A stretch of DNA of 64,000 bases from Corynebacterium flavescens (GCF_008693105.1 NZ_VXKK01000039.1:35371-99370), one strand, 5' to 3'. Positions 47,884 through 57,546 are shown, numbered from the stretch's first letter. Numbers and translations are program-made. Notes: generated from the sequence alone by a model not told the origin.

Positions 47884-48927
47884 ATGAGTTCTCTCCGCCT
47901 CGTCGACAAGCAACGCGCACTACTACCTGGAGTTGCTGTGTCCTTCGCCGCCGCCGCAGTATCCTACGAAGCCTCCCGCCTTATCCCCGGAGTCAGCGCG
48001 CTGCTCATTGCGATAATCCTCGGCATTCTTCTCACCAACGTCACAACGCTGCCGCAGTCTCTAGCCCCCGGGATCGACTTCGCGGCCAAGAAGCTCCTGC
48101 GCCTGGGCATCGTCTTCCTCGGGCTCCAGCTGGTGCTTTCCGACATCCTGGCCCTCGGCGCGCCAACGCTGCTCGTGGTGGTCTGCATCGTCACCGGCGG
48201 CATCGCCAGCACCCTCTTGCTTGGCCGGCTTCTTCGTGTCAGGTCCCAGCTCAGCCTGCTTATCGCCTGCGGCTTCTCTATCTGCGGCGCCGCCGCCGTG
48301 GCCGGAGTCGCCGGGGTCACAGATCCGGAGGATAAGAAGGAGGAAGACACCGTGACCGCCGTCGCTCTCGTGGTCATCTTCGGCACGCTGATGATTCCGC
48401 TTATCTCGCTTCTCTCCACCGCCTTCGGCCTAGATCCAGAAACCGCCGGCAAGTGGGCCGGAGGTTCCATTCACGAGATCGCCCAGGTGGTAGCCGTGGG
48501 CGGCATCATCGGTGGAAGCGCCCTGAGCACCGCCGTAGTCATCAAACTGGCCCGCGTCTTGCTCCTTGCTCCGGTGGCATTGATCTTGAGCATTCATCAG
48601 CGCCAACAACAACGTACCGCCGCAAAATCAGCCGATCCCGCTAGCAACAAACCGGAAGCCAAACTCCCTCCGCTTGTGCCGCCCTTCATCATCGGCTTTC
48701 TCGCCCTTGTGGCTCTGCGCTCTCTCCTCCCCGTGCCCGAATTCGTGCTTGACCTAGGCCAGTTTGCCCAAACCTGGCTCTTAGCAGCAGCAATGTTTGG
48801 CTTGGGCTGCGGAGTCAAGATCCGCAGCCTCATCACGGTCGGCCTACGGCCCTTCATTCTGGCAGCGCAAGCTACGCTCGTGGTCGCCACCATAAGCTTT
48901 ATCGGAATGACAACGCTAGCGGCCTAG
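47884..48927 (+). CDS. YeiH/UPF0324-family membrane protein (putative sulfate exporter type)
   Basis: A 347-residue protein with about 10 helices from ATG 47884. Family signatures are AIILGILLTNVTTLPQSLAP, the FGLGCGVKIRSLITVGLRP end, KLLRLGIVFLGLQLVLSDIL, and CGFSICGAAAVAGVAGVTDP. The WAGGSIHEIAQVVAVGGIIG stretch is strongly conserved in the family. A role in export of sulfonated compounds or sulfate has been proposed but not proved for most members. The LysR gene is divergent. Confidence 0.88.
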   Translation: MSSLRLVDKQRALLPGVAVSFAAAAVSYEASRLIPGVSALLIAIILGILLTNVTTLPQSLAPGIDFAAKKLLRLGIVFLGLQLVLSDILALGAPTLLVVVCIVTGGIASTLLLGRLLRVRSQLSLLIACGFSICGAAAVAGVAGVTDPEDKKEEDTVTAVALVVIFGTLMIPLISLLSTAFGLDPETAGKWAGGSIHEIAQVVAVGGIIGGSALSTAVVIKLARVLLLAPVALILSIHQRQQQRTAAKSADPASNKPEAKLPPLVPPFIIGFLALVALRSLLPVPEFVLDLGQFAQTWLLAAAMFGLGCGVKIRSLITVGLRPFILAAQATLVVATISFIGMTTLAA

Positions 48928-49529
48928 AGACTTTCTTAACAAGAAGTCGTTGAGAACGGAGGAAAATAGCTCTGGTGTCTGGGTGTTAGCTAGGTGCCCG
49001 GCGCCGTCGATAATGCGCAACTCGGAATCGCGGCTACCGCTCGCAAGTGCCCGAGGCGCTGGAATACTTGCCCAGTCCTTAGAACCGCAGATCACCAGCG
49101 TGGGAGCTGCAATCAACGCGAGCTTACTCGAGAAATCGGTATGAGAAACTGCATCCACGACCGCGATGAGCTGGGACTTGCTGACGCCTGCCGACGAGAT
49201 CATCCTCGCCGGCAGCAGACGCATAAACGCCCTTTGGATCTTCATCAGCACCCTAGGTGGTTTCACTTGTCCGGCCGCCACTGTGAGCGTAATCGTTCGC
49301 TCGGGATGCTCGACCGCGATCTCGAACGCAAGCATCGCTCCCAGCGAAAGGCCGCAAAAATGCGCGGCCCCAATCTCAAGCCGGTCGAGGTCTGCAAGGA
49401 TGCCTTCAGCGGCTTCGGCAAGCGCGAAATCCTCGGCACCCAAATTACCTTTCACGAGGCCCGGTGCGTCCATGCATCAGTAGTGTCTCCGAGCCCGTGG
49501 ATGAAAACAACTACCTGTTCCATTCCCAT
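48916..49529 (-). pseudogene. Broken alpha/beta-hydrolase gene
   Basis: The N-terminal piece from ATG 49529 reads MGMEQVVVFIHGLGDTTDAW (the HG oxyanion region of alpha/beta hydrolases) and meets a stop five codons later. A different frame from 49473 continues with LGAEDFALAEAAEGILADLD, then the nucleophile elbow FCGLSLGAMLAFE (GxSxG), the Asp in VICGSKDWAS and the catalytic His in DGAGHLANT. So the two halves are out of frame and roughly 10-20 residues between the first and second strands seem missing. The C-terminal piece alone, 185 residues, is unlikely to be active. The 3' end overlaps yeiH by 12 bases. Confidence 0.72.
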
Positions 49530-49728
49530 GCTTTCATTCCTCACCCATCTATTGGCCAACGCTGCTGCTCAATGTAAGCAGCTCCTATTCCCGACGAGGA
49601 TACCCACGCGCAGTACGACTCTGCCTCGCTCTCTGCCGCGGCGACTGGACGCACTCATCTACATCCAGAATCCGCCCGCATCCAAGCTAGAGTTATCAGC
49701 GTGGCCGGGTACCAAGGAGAGGATCGCC

Positions 49729-50183
49729 GTGAAGCGTTTAACGCCCCTGCGTGATGGTGAGAATATGCGCACCCACTCAAACGGCCAAGACTGGGTTGTG
49801 TCCTGGCATCACAGCACCGAGAAACCCACGGGGCCGCCGGCGTTTGCCTGACCCACCCCGGAGAGTTGGTTCTCATCAGCCACGAAGGCGATCACTGGGG
49901 TTTACCTGCGGGTCGCCCCGAGGGAAACGAACAACCCGAAGAGACCTTGGTGCGGGAAATACTGGAAGAGGCCTGCGCCCTAGTCACCGGTTACCGGTTG
50001 CTCGGATTCTCCCGCAGCCTCTGCATCGAGGGTCACGAGCGGGGCTTAGTACTAGTGCGATCGTACTGGCGAGCGGAAGTCATGGTGCAACCATACGAGC
50101 CCCGCTTCGAGGTCCGGCATCGCCGACTGATTCCAGCTGATCCCGGATCCACGTTCCCACTCCCGAGAATCCTAGCCATCTAG
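49729..50183 (+). pseudogene. Nudix hydrolase gene with a one-base frameshift
   Basis: GTG 49729, with AAGGAGAGG upstream, opens VKRLTPLRDGENMRTHSNGQ, then DWVVSWHHSTEKPTG. This frame then stops at 49851. The adjacent frame continues as AAGVCLTHPGELVLISHEGD, HWGLPAGRPEGNEQPEETLV and REILEEACAL. That is a complete Nudix box with the usual Gly replaced by Cys near its end. The shift is at the GGGG run around 49830-49833; one extra G would restore a single gene of about 150 residues. A short form starting at TTG 49866 would lack the first strand. The break may be a true mutation or a sequencing error. Confidence 0.75.
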
Positions 50184-50325
50184 GCTGTCATATAGCCCAG
50201 TGCGAGCACCAAAAGGCCTACCACCCCCAGGTTCACGGTAAATAGGGTGCTCCCGATTGGGCCCCTCAGGGCGTGAACACGGCGTAGATGCCGAGTAGGA
50301 ACCACGCAACCCCCACGGATCGCAA
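50180..50325 (-). pseudogene. Small two-helix membrane protein gene with a frameshift
   Basis: On the reverse strand, from TTG 50325 or GTG 50316, one frame reads VGVAWFLLGIYAVFT and stops. The adjacent frame continues ALRGPIGSTLFTVNLGVVGL and LVLALGYMTA. Joined, they give a neat protein of about 48 residues with two hydrophobic helices; one missing base at the ACGCCCTG site (about 50270) separates them. The two fragments look like one former gene. Its stop overlaps the stop of the convergent Nudix fragment. Confidence 0.5.
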
Positions 50326-50370
50326 AAGTCTCGAGCACCGTTTTAGGAACGATGTCTCGAGACTTCATAA

Positions 50371-50446
50371 TGGTGGAGCTAAGGGGATTCGAACCCCTGA
50401 CCCCCACACTGCCAGTGTGGTGCGCTACCAGCTGCGCCATAGCCCC
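50371..50446 (-). tRNA. tRNA-Ala (anticodon GGC)
   Basis: The reverse strand gives acceptor GGGGCTA paired with TAGCTCC, anticodon arm CACAC-TGGCA-GTGTG with anticodon GGC, T-arm AGGGGTTCGAATCCCCT, discriminator A and encoded CCA. 76 nt including CCA. Confidence 0.95.
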
Positions 50447-50522
50447 ATTAAGCTCGCTACATTCTTTCGTTTGCAACGGGCTTAACTATATATGGTTCCA
50501 TTTTGTAGAAACAAATCGCGTG

Positions 50523-51272
50523 CTAGAACACGGTTTGGGAGGTGACGATGGAGACCCAATCCTCGATGGACTGGCTGTCATCGGCGGGCACGTCCTTGCC
50601 GTCTTCGATGATGCGGGGTGAAGAAACCTTGCCGGTGGTCTTTTCCAAGAGGTCGTAGTTGGCCTTGGCCAGCTTATTTCCGTTCTTGATGTCGACGTCC
50701 TTAATGTTCTTCACGGTATCCGCGTCCGCGCCGAGCTCCTTGGCGGCGTTGCCGAAGTCCTCAAAGGACCACTGGTTCGCAACGTCCTGCTGGTGCTCAA
50801 GCAGGTAAGAACGCAGGTTCCAGTAGACCTTCGCATCCCCAGACTCCGCGACCTGCTCCATGACGGCGGCCGCCTTGGTGGAGTGGCCGGAATTGTTCTC
50901 AATGTCCTTGCCGTCCAAGAAGTTCAGCGTGCGAACGTTGACCACGAGTTTGCCTGCCTCGATGGCATCCTTCATCTGACCGTCGGTGGCGATGGCCAGC
51001 TCGCCGCAGTGCGGGCAGGAGAAGTCCTCGTAGAGGTCAACTTCGGCGGCATCTGCTGCAGCGTTGGCGGACTTCAAGGTGACGGCATTATCCGCGAACA
51101 CCATGTCCATTGCGACATCCCGCTGCTCGTACTCTGCCAGTGCGGAGGTCTTGGCGCCGCGGCCATTCCACACGATGTAGCCGATCACGATTGCGATGAT
51201 GACCAGAAGGACGCCCACAGCCCAGATGAATCCGTTGCTGTTTTTGGCGTTAGGGTCGGTTACTTTGCTCAT
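50523..51272 (-). CDS. Membrane-anchored DsbA-family thiol oxidoreductase
   Basis: A 249-residue protein with a short cytosolic N-terminus, one TM helix (FIWAVGVLLVIIAIVIGYIV) and an extracytoplasmic thioredoxin-fold domain. The active site is VDLYEDFSCPHCGELA (CPHC, the DsbA form), and a late SSPRIIED carries a Pro-containing loop in place of the cis-Pro strand. It is probably involved in oxidative folding of exported proteins. AGGAAGAC precedes the ATG. The MauE-like gene is 101 bases upstream on the same strand. Confidence 0.9.
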   Translation of the reverse strand: MSKVTDPNAKNSNGFIWAVGVLLVIIAIVIGYIVWNGRGAKTSALAEYEQRDVAMDMVFADNAVTLKSANAAADAAEVDLYEDFSCPHCGELAIATDGQMKDAIEAGKLVVNVRTLNFLDGKDIENNSGHSTKAAAVMEQVAESGDAKVYWNLRSYLLEHQQDVANQWSFEDFGNAAKELGADADTVKNIKDVDIKNGNKLAKANYDLLEKTTGKVSSPRIIEDGKDVPADDSQSIEDWVSIVTSQTVF

Positions 51273-51373
51273 TGTCTTCCTAAGCTTCTATGCACCGGAG
51301 GGCTAACAAGCAGTGCTGCCCGCGGCGCAAAATGAGTATCTATTCTGACTAATTAAGCCTACAGGTTTCCGTT

Positions 51374-51838
51374 TTAGGGATGCAGGGCAAACTTGGCGAA
51401 AGGACGCTTGATAGTCCACACCATCAGCACAATGTAAAACGTGTCACGTGCCAAGGTTGTCATGTAATTCATGACTTGCGCGTTCTCGTTGGGGTCCACG
51501 CTAAAGCAGCCACAATCGATGCCCAGTCCGCGCGCCCAGGCCTGCCCGATGCCCACCATGAACAGGCCCAAGACAATGGTGCCGATGACCGCAGACTGAC
51601 GCAAGAAGATCCCCAATAGGAGAAGCACGCCGCCGATGAGTTCCAGAGGGCCGATGAGAAAAGCCAGGTAGTTGGACCATTCTGGCGTGAAAATCTCATA
51701 GGCCTTGATGGACTGGGTCACCGACATGTGCTCACCTATCTTGGCGGCGCCGGCCTTGATCCAGATATAGGCCATGTAGAAGCGCGCTATGGCACTGATG
51801 ATGTCAAGGACGAGCTTCTTATCAATCTTTTTAGTCAC
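51374..51838 (-). CDS. MauE/DoxX-family membrane protein
   Basis: A 154-residue four-helix membrane protein starting at GTG 51838 (a TTG at 51859 would overlap the pgm gene). Landmarks are DIISAIARFYMAYIWIKAGA, FLIGPLELIGGVLLLLGIFL and WARGLGIDCGCFSVDP, the last with the CxC pair seen in this actinobacterial group and likely to exchange electrons with a thioredoxin-like partner. Position next to the DsbA-like gene supports a joint disulfide pathway; that link is inferred. Confidence 0.85.
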   Translation of the reverse strand: MTKKIDKKLVLDIISAIARFYMAYIWIKAGAAKIGEHMSVTQSIKAYEIFTPEWSNYLAFLIGPLELIGGVLLLLGIFLRQSAVIGTIVLGLFMVGIGQAWARGLGIDCGCFSVDPNENAQVMNYMTTLARDTFYIVLMVWTIKRPFAKFALHP

Positions 51839-51848
51839 GCAAAATAGT

Positions 51849-53471
51849 TTAACCCTCAACTTTGAGGGCGTGGGAAACGAGATCGCGTGCTTCCTGCTGA
51901 ACCTGCTTCAGATGTTGCTCACCTAGGAAAGATTCTGCATAAATCTTGTACTTCTCCTCCGTGCCCGAAGGACGAGCGGCGAACCAGGAGTTCTCCGTCA
52001 TAACCTTCAGCCCGCCCAGTGGCGCGCCGTTGCCGGGCGCATTGGTCAAGGTGGCGGTAATGGGCTCGCCAGCCAGCTCGGTCGCGGTGACCTGCTCGGG
52101 GGAAAGCTCTTTTAGGATTGCCTTCTGCTCGCGGGTGGCGGGGGCGTCGGTACGCGCATAGGCCGGATTGCCAAACTCGGCGGTCAGGCCGGTGTAGAGC
52201 TGCGAGGGCGTCTTGCCGGTGACTGCGGTTATCTCCGCCGCGAGCAGGTCCATGATGAGGCCATCCTTGTCAGTGGTCCACACCCCGCCTTCTCGGCGCA
52301 GGAAGGAGGCGCCGGCGGATTCTTCGCCGCCGAATCCCAAAGTGCCGTCACTAAGCCCGGGCACAAACCACTTGAAGCCAACGGGAACCTCGACCAAGGT
52401 CCGCCCGAGCTTGGCGACGACGCGATCGACCATCGAGGAGGACACCAACGTCTTGCCTACGCCTGCATTTCCCCACTGCGGGCGGTGGCTAAAGAGGTAC
52501 TCAATGGCAACGGCCAAGTAGTGGTTGGGGTTCATCAGCCCAGCATCCGGGGTGACAATGCCGTGGCGGTCAGAGTCAGCATCATTGCCGGTGGCGAGAT
52601 CGTATTTATCGCGGTTAGCAATGAGCGAAGCCATGGCGTCCGGCGAGGAGCAGTCCATGCGGATCTTGCCATCGGTATCGAGCGTCATAAACCGGAAGGT
52701 GGAATCGACCAGTGGATTGACCACGGTCATATCCAGCCCATAATGATCGGCGATGGCCGCCCAGTAATCCACGGAAGCACCGCCCATCGGGTCAGCGCCG
52801 ATCTTTAGGCCAGAGGTGGCGATCGCATCCATGTCCACCACGGACTTCAGGTCTTCCACGTAGGACTCGAGGAAGTTATGCCGCAGGCAGCGCTCATCGA
52901 GCACGCCGGTGACGCTCACACGTTGCACTCCAGCCAGCCCAGCGCGCAGATACTCATTAGCGCGCTCGGCAATCCAATCGGTGGCGGAAGTATCGGCGGG
53001 CCCGCCAGTTGGCGGGTTGTACTTGAAGCCGCCGTCACGCGGCGGGTTATGGGAGGGCGTGACCACGATTCCGTCGGTGCCGGGGTGGGTCAAAATGGCG
53101 TGGGAGACGGTCGGAGTGGGCGTATAGCGTCCGCGATCATCGACGAGGACCTCTATCCCATTAGCCAGCAAGACCTCGAGCGCGGAGACCATGGCCGGCT
53201 CAGAAAGGGCGTGCGTATCGCGGCCGATGAACAACGCACCGGTGATGTCCTGCCCGCGGCGATAATCCACAATGGCCTGGGTGATGGCGAGAATATGCTG
53301 CTCGTTGAAGGCAGAATCAAAAGCAGATCCGCGGTGGCCAGAGGTGCCAAAGGCCACGCGTTGCTCGGGCACATCGACATCAGGGATGCGGGTGTAATAG
53401 GCCGTGACGAGAGCGGCGATGTCAACGAGATCCTGGGGTTGTGCTGGCGTACTAGCGCGGGGATCGGACAT
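51849..53471 (-). CDS. pgm: Phosphoglucomutase
   Basis: A 540-residue alpha-D-phosphohexomutase interconverting glucose-1-P and glucose-6-P. It contains [20 protein letters not shown], the phosphoserine loop [13 protein letters not shown], the metal site [15 protein letters not shown] (DxDxDR), and [17 protein letters not shown] for sugar binding. AAGGAG precedes the ATG. Length is normal for the bacterial Pgm type. Confidence 0.96.
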   Translation of the reverse strand: MSDPRASTPAQPQDLVDIAALVTAYYTRIPDVDVPEQRVAFGTSGHRGSAFDSAFNEQHILAITQAIVDYRRGQDITGALFIGRDTHALSEPAMVSALEVLLANGIEVLVDDRGRYTPTPTVSHAILTHPGTDGIVVTPSHNPPRDGGFKYNPPTGGPADTSATDWIAERANEYLRAGLAGVQRVSVTGVLDERCLRHNFLESYVEDLKSVVDMDAIATSGLKIGADPMGGASVDYWAAIADHYGLDMTVVNPLVDSTFRFMTLDTDGKIRMDCSSPDAMASLIANRDKYDLATGNDADSDRHGIVTPDAGLMNPNHYLAVAIEYLFSHRPQWGNAGVGKTLVSSSMVDRVVAKLGRTLVEVPVGFKWFVPGLSDGTLGFGGEESAGASFLRREGGVWTTDKDGLIMDLLAAEITAVTGKTPSQLYTGLTAEFGNPAYARTDAPATREQKAILKELSPEQVTATELAGEPITATLTNAPGNGAPLGGLKVMTENSWFAARPSGTEEKYKIYAESFLGEQHLKQVQQEARDLVSHALKVEG

Positions 53472-53566
53472 GTGGAATCATTCTCCTTAAATCAAGCGCA
53501 ACGAGGCCACTGCGAGTCGAGCACGCTCCGCCGCGAGTAGAAGTTATTCTTCCTCCCCTAGCTTGC

Positions 53567-53608
53567 CCGCAAATGCGGGTCTTCGCAGCAGGTGCAAGCC
53601 CCTGCACG
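53567..53608. other. Two small hairpins between pgm and crcB
   Basis: CCCGC-AAAT-GCGGG (53567-53580) and GTGCA-AGCCCC-TGCAC (53593-53608) lie in the 190-base divergent gap upstream of the CrcB pair. They could be a leader structure. I looked for the fluoride riboswitch core pattern and did not find it, so no riboswitch is claimed. Confidence 0.3.
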
Positions 53609-53661
53609 GGGGTAGAGCGTTAAAAGGTCCAATCCTGCTTCCTTCCGAGTAGCCTGAAGCC

Positions 53662-53964
53662 ATGCCTCAAGCCCTCATCGTCGGTTGCGGCGCCGCACTC
53701 GGTGCCCTCGCCCGTTTTGCTGTCTCCTGGGCCCTAGCCGGCGGAATGCTTCCGCTACTGCTCATCAATGTCCTTGGCAGCGCGGCGATGGGCTACTGGA
53801 AGCCCGGCCCCTTCTGGGGAACGGGATTTTTGGGCGGGTTTACCAGTTTCGCCACTTTCGCTTTCCTCACCGGGGAGGCCTCGGCCGCAGCGGCCGCGGG
53901 CTATGTCGCCGCCACCGTCATTGGCTGCGTCGGCGCATATTTGCTGGGAGACAAGCTGCGATGA
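53662..53964 (+). CDS. crcB: Fluoride channel subunit CrcB (short)
   Basis: A 100-residue, four-helix protein of the Fluc fluoride channel family, short by about 20 residues. GCGAALGALARFAVSW (the G-A-x-x-R-F family start), LLINVLGSAAMGYW, and GFLGGFTSFATFAF (the TTFSTF-like fluoride track) are present. It overlaps the second crcB by four bases; such pairs usually form a heterodimeric channel. Confidence 0.9.
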   Translation: MPQALIVGCGAALGALARFAVSWALAGGMLPLLLINVLGSAAMGYWKPGPFWGTGFLGGFTSFATFAFLTGEASAAAAAGYVAATVIGCVGAYLLGDKLR

Positions 53965-54317
53965 CGCTTTCTGCACTCCTTTATGTGGCGCTGGGCGCCT
54001 TCGCAGGCGGCGTGCTGCGCTATGGCTTCACCCGGATTCTGCCCTCCCCCATATGTACTTTTGCTGCCAACCTCGTCGGCTCCCTCGCCATCGGCCTAGC
54101 CTATGGGGCACTGAGCCTGGGCGCGGGCGAGGAGATCATCTCCCCCCTCTGCATCGTTGGTTTTGCCGGCGGCTTATCAACGTGGTCGACTTTTGCCAAG
54201 GAGCTGGGTGAGATGGTCAAAGAAAAGAGGTACTGGGCCTTCATCCAGTACCTCTTTTGGTCCCTCGGGCTCGGCATAGCCGTGGCCTGGTTGGGCGCGA
54301 CGTGGATTGCCTTTTAG
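53961..54317 (+). CDS. crcB: Fluoride channel subunit CrcB (second)
   Basis: A 118-residue partner from ATG 53961. It has VALGAFAGGVLRYGFTRILP, TFAANLVGSLAIGLAYGAL and GFAGGLSTWSTFAKELGEM. The Asn and the S-T-W-S-T-F track fit the fluoride pathway. The stop overlaps the stop of the convergent ABC permease gene. Confidence 0.93.
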   Translation: MTLSALLYVALGAFAGGVLRYGFTRILPSPICTFAANLVGSLAIGLAYGALSLGAGEEIISPLCIVGFAGGLSTWSTFAKELGEMVKEKRYWAFIQYLFWSLGLGIAVAWLGATWIAF

Positions 54318-56818
54318 GCGGCAATCGCCTCCAGCGGTGGCGTCTTGGCCGCACGGTGGGAGGGCCAGAGGGCTGCAACGATGCCAACGAGGCCAGAGCC
54401 CAGCAGCATGATGACGATAAGGTCCCAGGGCACGGTGACGGTGTCGAGGCCGACGCCTCCCAAGATGTCGATAAACGCCCAGCCCAGACCCAAGCCAATG
54501 ATGACGCCGGAAAGGGCGCCGAAGATGGCTATTCCGACTGCCTCCAGGGTGATCATGGTGCGGATCTGGCGGCGCTGCGTACCCACGGCACGCAGCATGC
54601 CAATCTCTTGGCGCCGCTCGATGACACCGAGCGTCAACGTATTGACGATGCCCAGGATCGCGATGATGACCGCCAGTGCAAGAAGGCCATAGAGAATGGC
54701 AAGCATCTGGTTGATCATGGCCGCGGCCTCACCGGCGAAGTCCTCGCTGGACATCACTTGGACCACGACGAGGTCCTTGACGGAATTCTCGAGGTTCTCG
54801 CGCAGATCATCTCCGGTGCCGTTGACGCCCACCATGTAGACGGTTTGGATGCCGGCAGGGATCTGAGGGCTGGCGATGACCATGTTCTCCACTATCCGGT
54901 TGGGCGCAAAGATGCCCTTGAGCTCAATCTCGCCCACCGGCTGGCCGTCGACCGCGAGTGGATAGGATTGGCCCACCTTCCAGCCATGGGCGGCGGCGAA
55001 GTCGGTGGTGGCGAGGAAGCCCTCGTCAAAGTCGGCGCTTCCCTCCGCCATGTCGAAGGAGATCATGCTGCTCGGGTTGTTGTCGACCACGTAGGACTTC
55101 TGCAGCTCAGGGCCGTAATCCATCGACGATGCCCCGTCCACGGTGGCTGAGGCTATGGAGAGCTGCAGCACCTCGGTGACACCGGGCGTATCCGCTGCTA
55201 CCTGCGCAGTTTGCGCCGGCGTGGGAAAGTTACCGCTGGTAGGGCCGCTAAGAATATAGTCAGCGGTGATATTGGACTCCAGGGTATCGGCCACGGAGGA
55301 CTTCATGGTCGCCCCGAGCATGCCAATGGCAGTCACCAACGCCACACCCAAGGTCAGCGCGAAGGCGGTGGTTGCCGTGCGCCGCGGGTTGCGGCGGGAG
55401 TTGGTCGAGGCAAGCTTGCCGACGGCGCCAAAAGGCGCACCAATAACCCGCCCCAGGCCAGGAACGATACCCAGGGACAGGGCCGGGGAGGCCAGGAAGA
55501 AGCCAACGATGACGGCCAAGGCACCCACTCCCACCAGGCTGGCAAGCCGCCCAGTGGAGCCGTCCATCAAGGTGCAGGCAACGGCAAGACCCGCGCCCAC
55601 GGCAAGCAAGAGAACGCCAATAATGGTGCGCACCTTCAGCGGGGAACCCGCAGCCTGTTCCGTGGTGCGCATGGCCTCGACGGGCTTGACCGCACCCGCC
55701 CGGCGCGCCGGCGCCCAGGCGGAGATGACGGTGACCACGGTGCCGAGGACGATGGGCACGACGACCGCGGAGGTCGACAGCCCCAGCGAGGAGCCCATGG
55801 GCATGCCCTGCCCGTTGAGCACTGCCTTGATGATGGCGACCAGACCGATGCCGGCTACGACACCGACTGCTGAGCCGATAACGCCGATGATTGCGGCCTC
55901 GAATACGACAGAACGCGTGATCTGCCCACGTGAGGCGCCCAGCGCGCGCAGCAACGCGAACTCCTTGGTGCGCTGGGCCACGATCATGGAGAAAGTATTG
56001 GCAATAATGAAAGTGCCCACGAGCAGGGCGATGAGGCCGAATGCAATGAGGAAGTAGTTAACAAACTTCAAGGCGGAACTGATGGCATCGGAGATTTGTT
56101 TCGCCACCTTCTCCCCCGATTCGGCGCTCAGGGTTGGGTAGGTGACATTGATGTGATCCACCAATTCCTCGGGGCTCACCCCTTCCGCGGCGGAGACCAC
56201 CAGCTGCTCCGGGTTGCCGTATAACTCGATGAAGGCCGGGGCATCCATCTCCAGCAGCAACGCCTCACCCTGCTCGACGGAGGGCTTGAAGAGTCCGCTC
56301 ACGGTGACGCTCTCGCGATGATCGGGGTGGACAACGATGATCTCATCGCCGACGTTGATGCCGAATTTCTCCGCAGCGGAGTCATTGACAATGACCTCCC
56401 CCGTGCCCTGCGGGGCAGCGCCCTCAACTATCTCGGCGGGCTTGCCCACCATCTCCTCTGCTGGGTAATAGGGATTGAGTGAGGCCGAGCCTCCCCTCGT
56501 CTGGAAAGCCTCTGCGTCCTTATTGGCCACGACTACGGTCTGGGTAGATTCCGCGTTGACGTTCGCTATCTCGGAATCCTGCGCCAGCTGGGTGCGAATC
56601 TCCTCGTTGAGGCTATCTCCGTTGACCGCCGCATCGACATCGCTGAAAGCATTGGATACCGCAGCATCAAAGGTCGAGGAAAGCGAGTTGGTGAACATGA
56701 AGGAACCGGCGATGAAAGAGGTTCCCAGCACCACAGCGAGAAGTGTGAGGGCTAGGCGCAGTTTATGTGCCATGATATTGCGCAAGGAAACTTTGCGCAT
56801 GGTGTTATTGGCTGCCAT
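54314..56818 (-). CDS. FtsX-type ABC transporter permease (two FtsX domains)
   Basis: An 834-residue permease of the MacB/FtsX type. N-terminal helix after LRNIMAHKLRLALTLLAVVL, a large extracytoplasmic domain (about residues 45-250), three helices (residues 255-380, with the ...NTFSMIVAQRTKEFALLRAL landmark), a second copy starting near residue 480, and a final VNTLTLGVIERRQEIGMLRA with three helices. It overlaps the ATPase gene by one base (TAATG). Such systems export lipids, peptides or drugs or regulate wall enzymes; the cargo is not evident. Confidence 0.9.
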   Translation of the reverse strand: MAANNTMRKVSLRNIMAHKLRLALTLLAVVLGTSFIAGSFMFTNSLSSTFDAAVSNAFSDVDAAVNGDSLNEEIRTQLAQDSEIANVNAESTQTVVVANKDAEAFQTRGGSASLNPYYPAEEMVGKPAEIVEGAAPQGTGEVIVNDSAAEKFGINVGDEIIVVHPDHRESVTVSGLFKPSVEQGEALLLEMDAPAFIELYGNPEQLVVSAAEGVSPEELVDHINVTYPTLSAESGEKVAKQISDAISSALKFVNYFLIAFGLIALLVGTFIIANTFSMIVAQRTKEFALLRALGASRGQITRSVVFEAAIIGVIGSAVGVVAGIGLVAIIKAVLNGQGMPMGSSLGLSTSAVVVPIVLGTVVTVISAWAPARRAGAVKPVEAMRTTEQAAGSPLKVRTIIGVLLLAVGAGLAVACTLMDGSTGRLASLVGVGALAVIVGFFLASPALSLGIVPGLGRVIGAPFGAVGKLASTNSRRNPRRTATTAFALTLGVALVTAIGMLGATMKSSVADTLESNITADYILSGPTSGNFPTPAQTAQVAADTPGVTEVLQLSIASATVDGASSMDYGPELQKSYVVDNNPSSMISFDMAEGSADFDEGFLATTDFAAAHGWKVGQSYPLAVDGQPVGEIELKGIFAPNRIVENMVIASPQIPAGIQTVYMVGVNGTGDDLRENLENSVKDLVVVQVMSSEDFAGEAAAMINQMLAILYGLLALAVIIAILGIVNTLTLGVIERRQEIGMLRAVGTQRRQIRTMITLEAVGIAIFGALSGVIIGLGLGWAFIDILGGVGLDTVTVPWDLIVIMLLGSGLVGIVAALWPSHRAAKTPPLEAIAA

Positions 56819-57546
56819 TAGCTCTCAATCTCCGCCATCACCTTGTGGATGGCTTCCATAGTTGGATTGTGCAGCTCATTGACCAACTTGCCATCCGCGA
56901 GGAATACCACGCGGTCGGCGTAGCTGGCCGCCTTGGCGTCGTGGGTGACAATAACGACGGTCTGGTTATCGCGGTCGACGGCGTTGCGCAGGATAGCGAG
57001 CACCTCGGCGGAGGAATTGGAATCCAGGTTTCCTGTGGGCTCATCGCCGAAGATGATCTCCGGACGCGAGACCAAAGCGCGAGCACACGCCACGCGCTGC
57101 TGCTGGCCACCCGAGAGCTCAGCGGGACGGTGCGTGAGACGATCCGCCAGGCCAAGGCGCTCAGTGACCTCCGTGTACCACTGCTTGTCCAGCTTCTTGC
57201 CGGCGATATCAGTGGGTAGGGTGATGTTTTCTGCCGCCGTAAGCGTGGGAACGAGGTTGAAGGATTGGAAGATAAACCCCAGGCGGTCGCGGCGCAAGGC
57301 CGTGATTTGCTTGTCCCCCAGCTGCGACATGTCCGTGTCCCCGATGAAGGCCGAGCCACTCGTGGCCGAGTCGAGGCCCGCCATAGTGTGCATCAGGGTG
57401 GACTTGCCCGAACCCGAAGGGCCCATGATGGCGGTGAAGTGGTTCTTGGCAAACTCGACGTTGATGTGATCCAAAGCAGTCACGGCGGTATCGCCCTGGC
57501 CGTATTGTTTGAACAGTTCGACGGCGCGGGCCGCGGCTGCAGTCAT
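56818..57546 (-). CDS. ABC transporter ATP-binding protein, LolD/MacB type
   Basis: A 242-residue ATPase with Walker A GPSGSGKSTLMHTMAGLD, the RRDRLGFIFQSFNLVPTLTA stretch typical of the MacB/LolD subfamily, signature AELSGGQQQRVACARALVSR, Walker B EIIFGDEPTGNLDS and H-loop VIVTHDAKAA. GGAGATC precedes the ATG. It forms a two-gene unit with the FtsX-type permease. Confidence 0.93.
   Translation of the reverse strand: MTAAAARAVELFKQYGQGDTAVTALDHINVEFAKNHFTAIMGPSGSGKSTLMHTMAGLDSATSGSAFIGDTDMSQLGDKQITALRRDRLGFIFQSFNLVPTLTAAENITLPTDIAGKKLDKQWYTEVTERLGLADRLTHRPAELSGGQQQRVACARALVSRPEIIFGDEPTGNLDSNSSAEVLAILRNAVDRDNQTVVIVTHDAKAASYADRVVFLADGKLVNELHNPTMEAIHKVMAEIES

Noticed and set aside
50326..50476. 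Longer reverse-strand open frame running through tRNA-Ala
   Set aside because: It overlaps the tRNA and reads like the typical translation of a tRNA gene.
53541..53661. Fluoride riboswitch upstream of crcB
   Set aside because: Only simple hairpins are present; the conserved core of the riboswitch is not visible.
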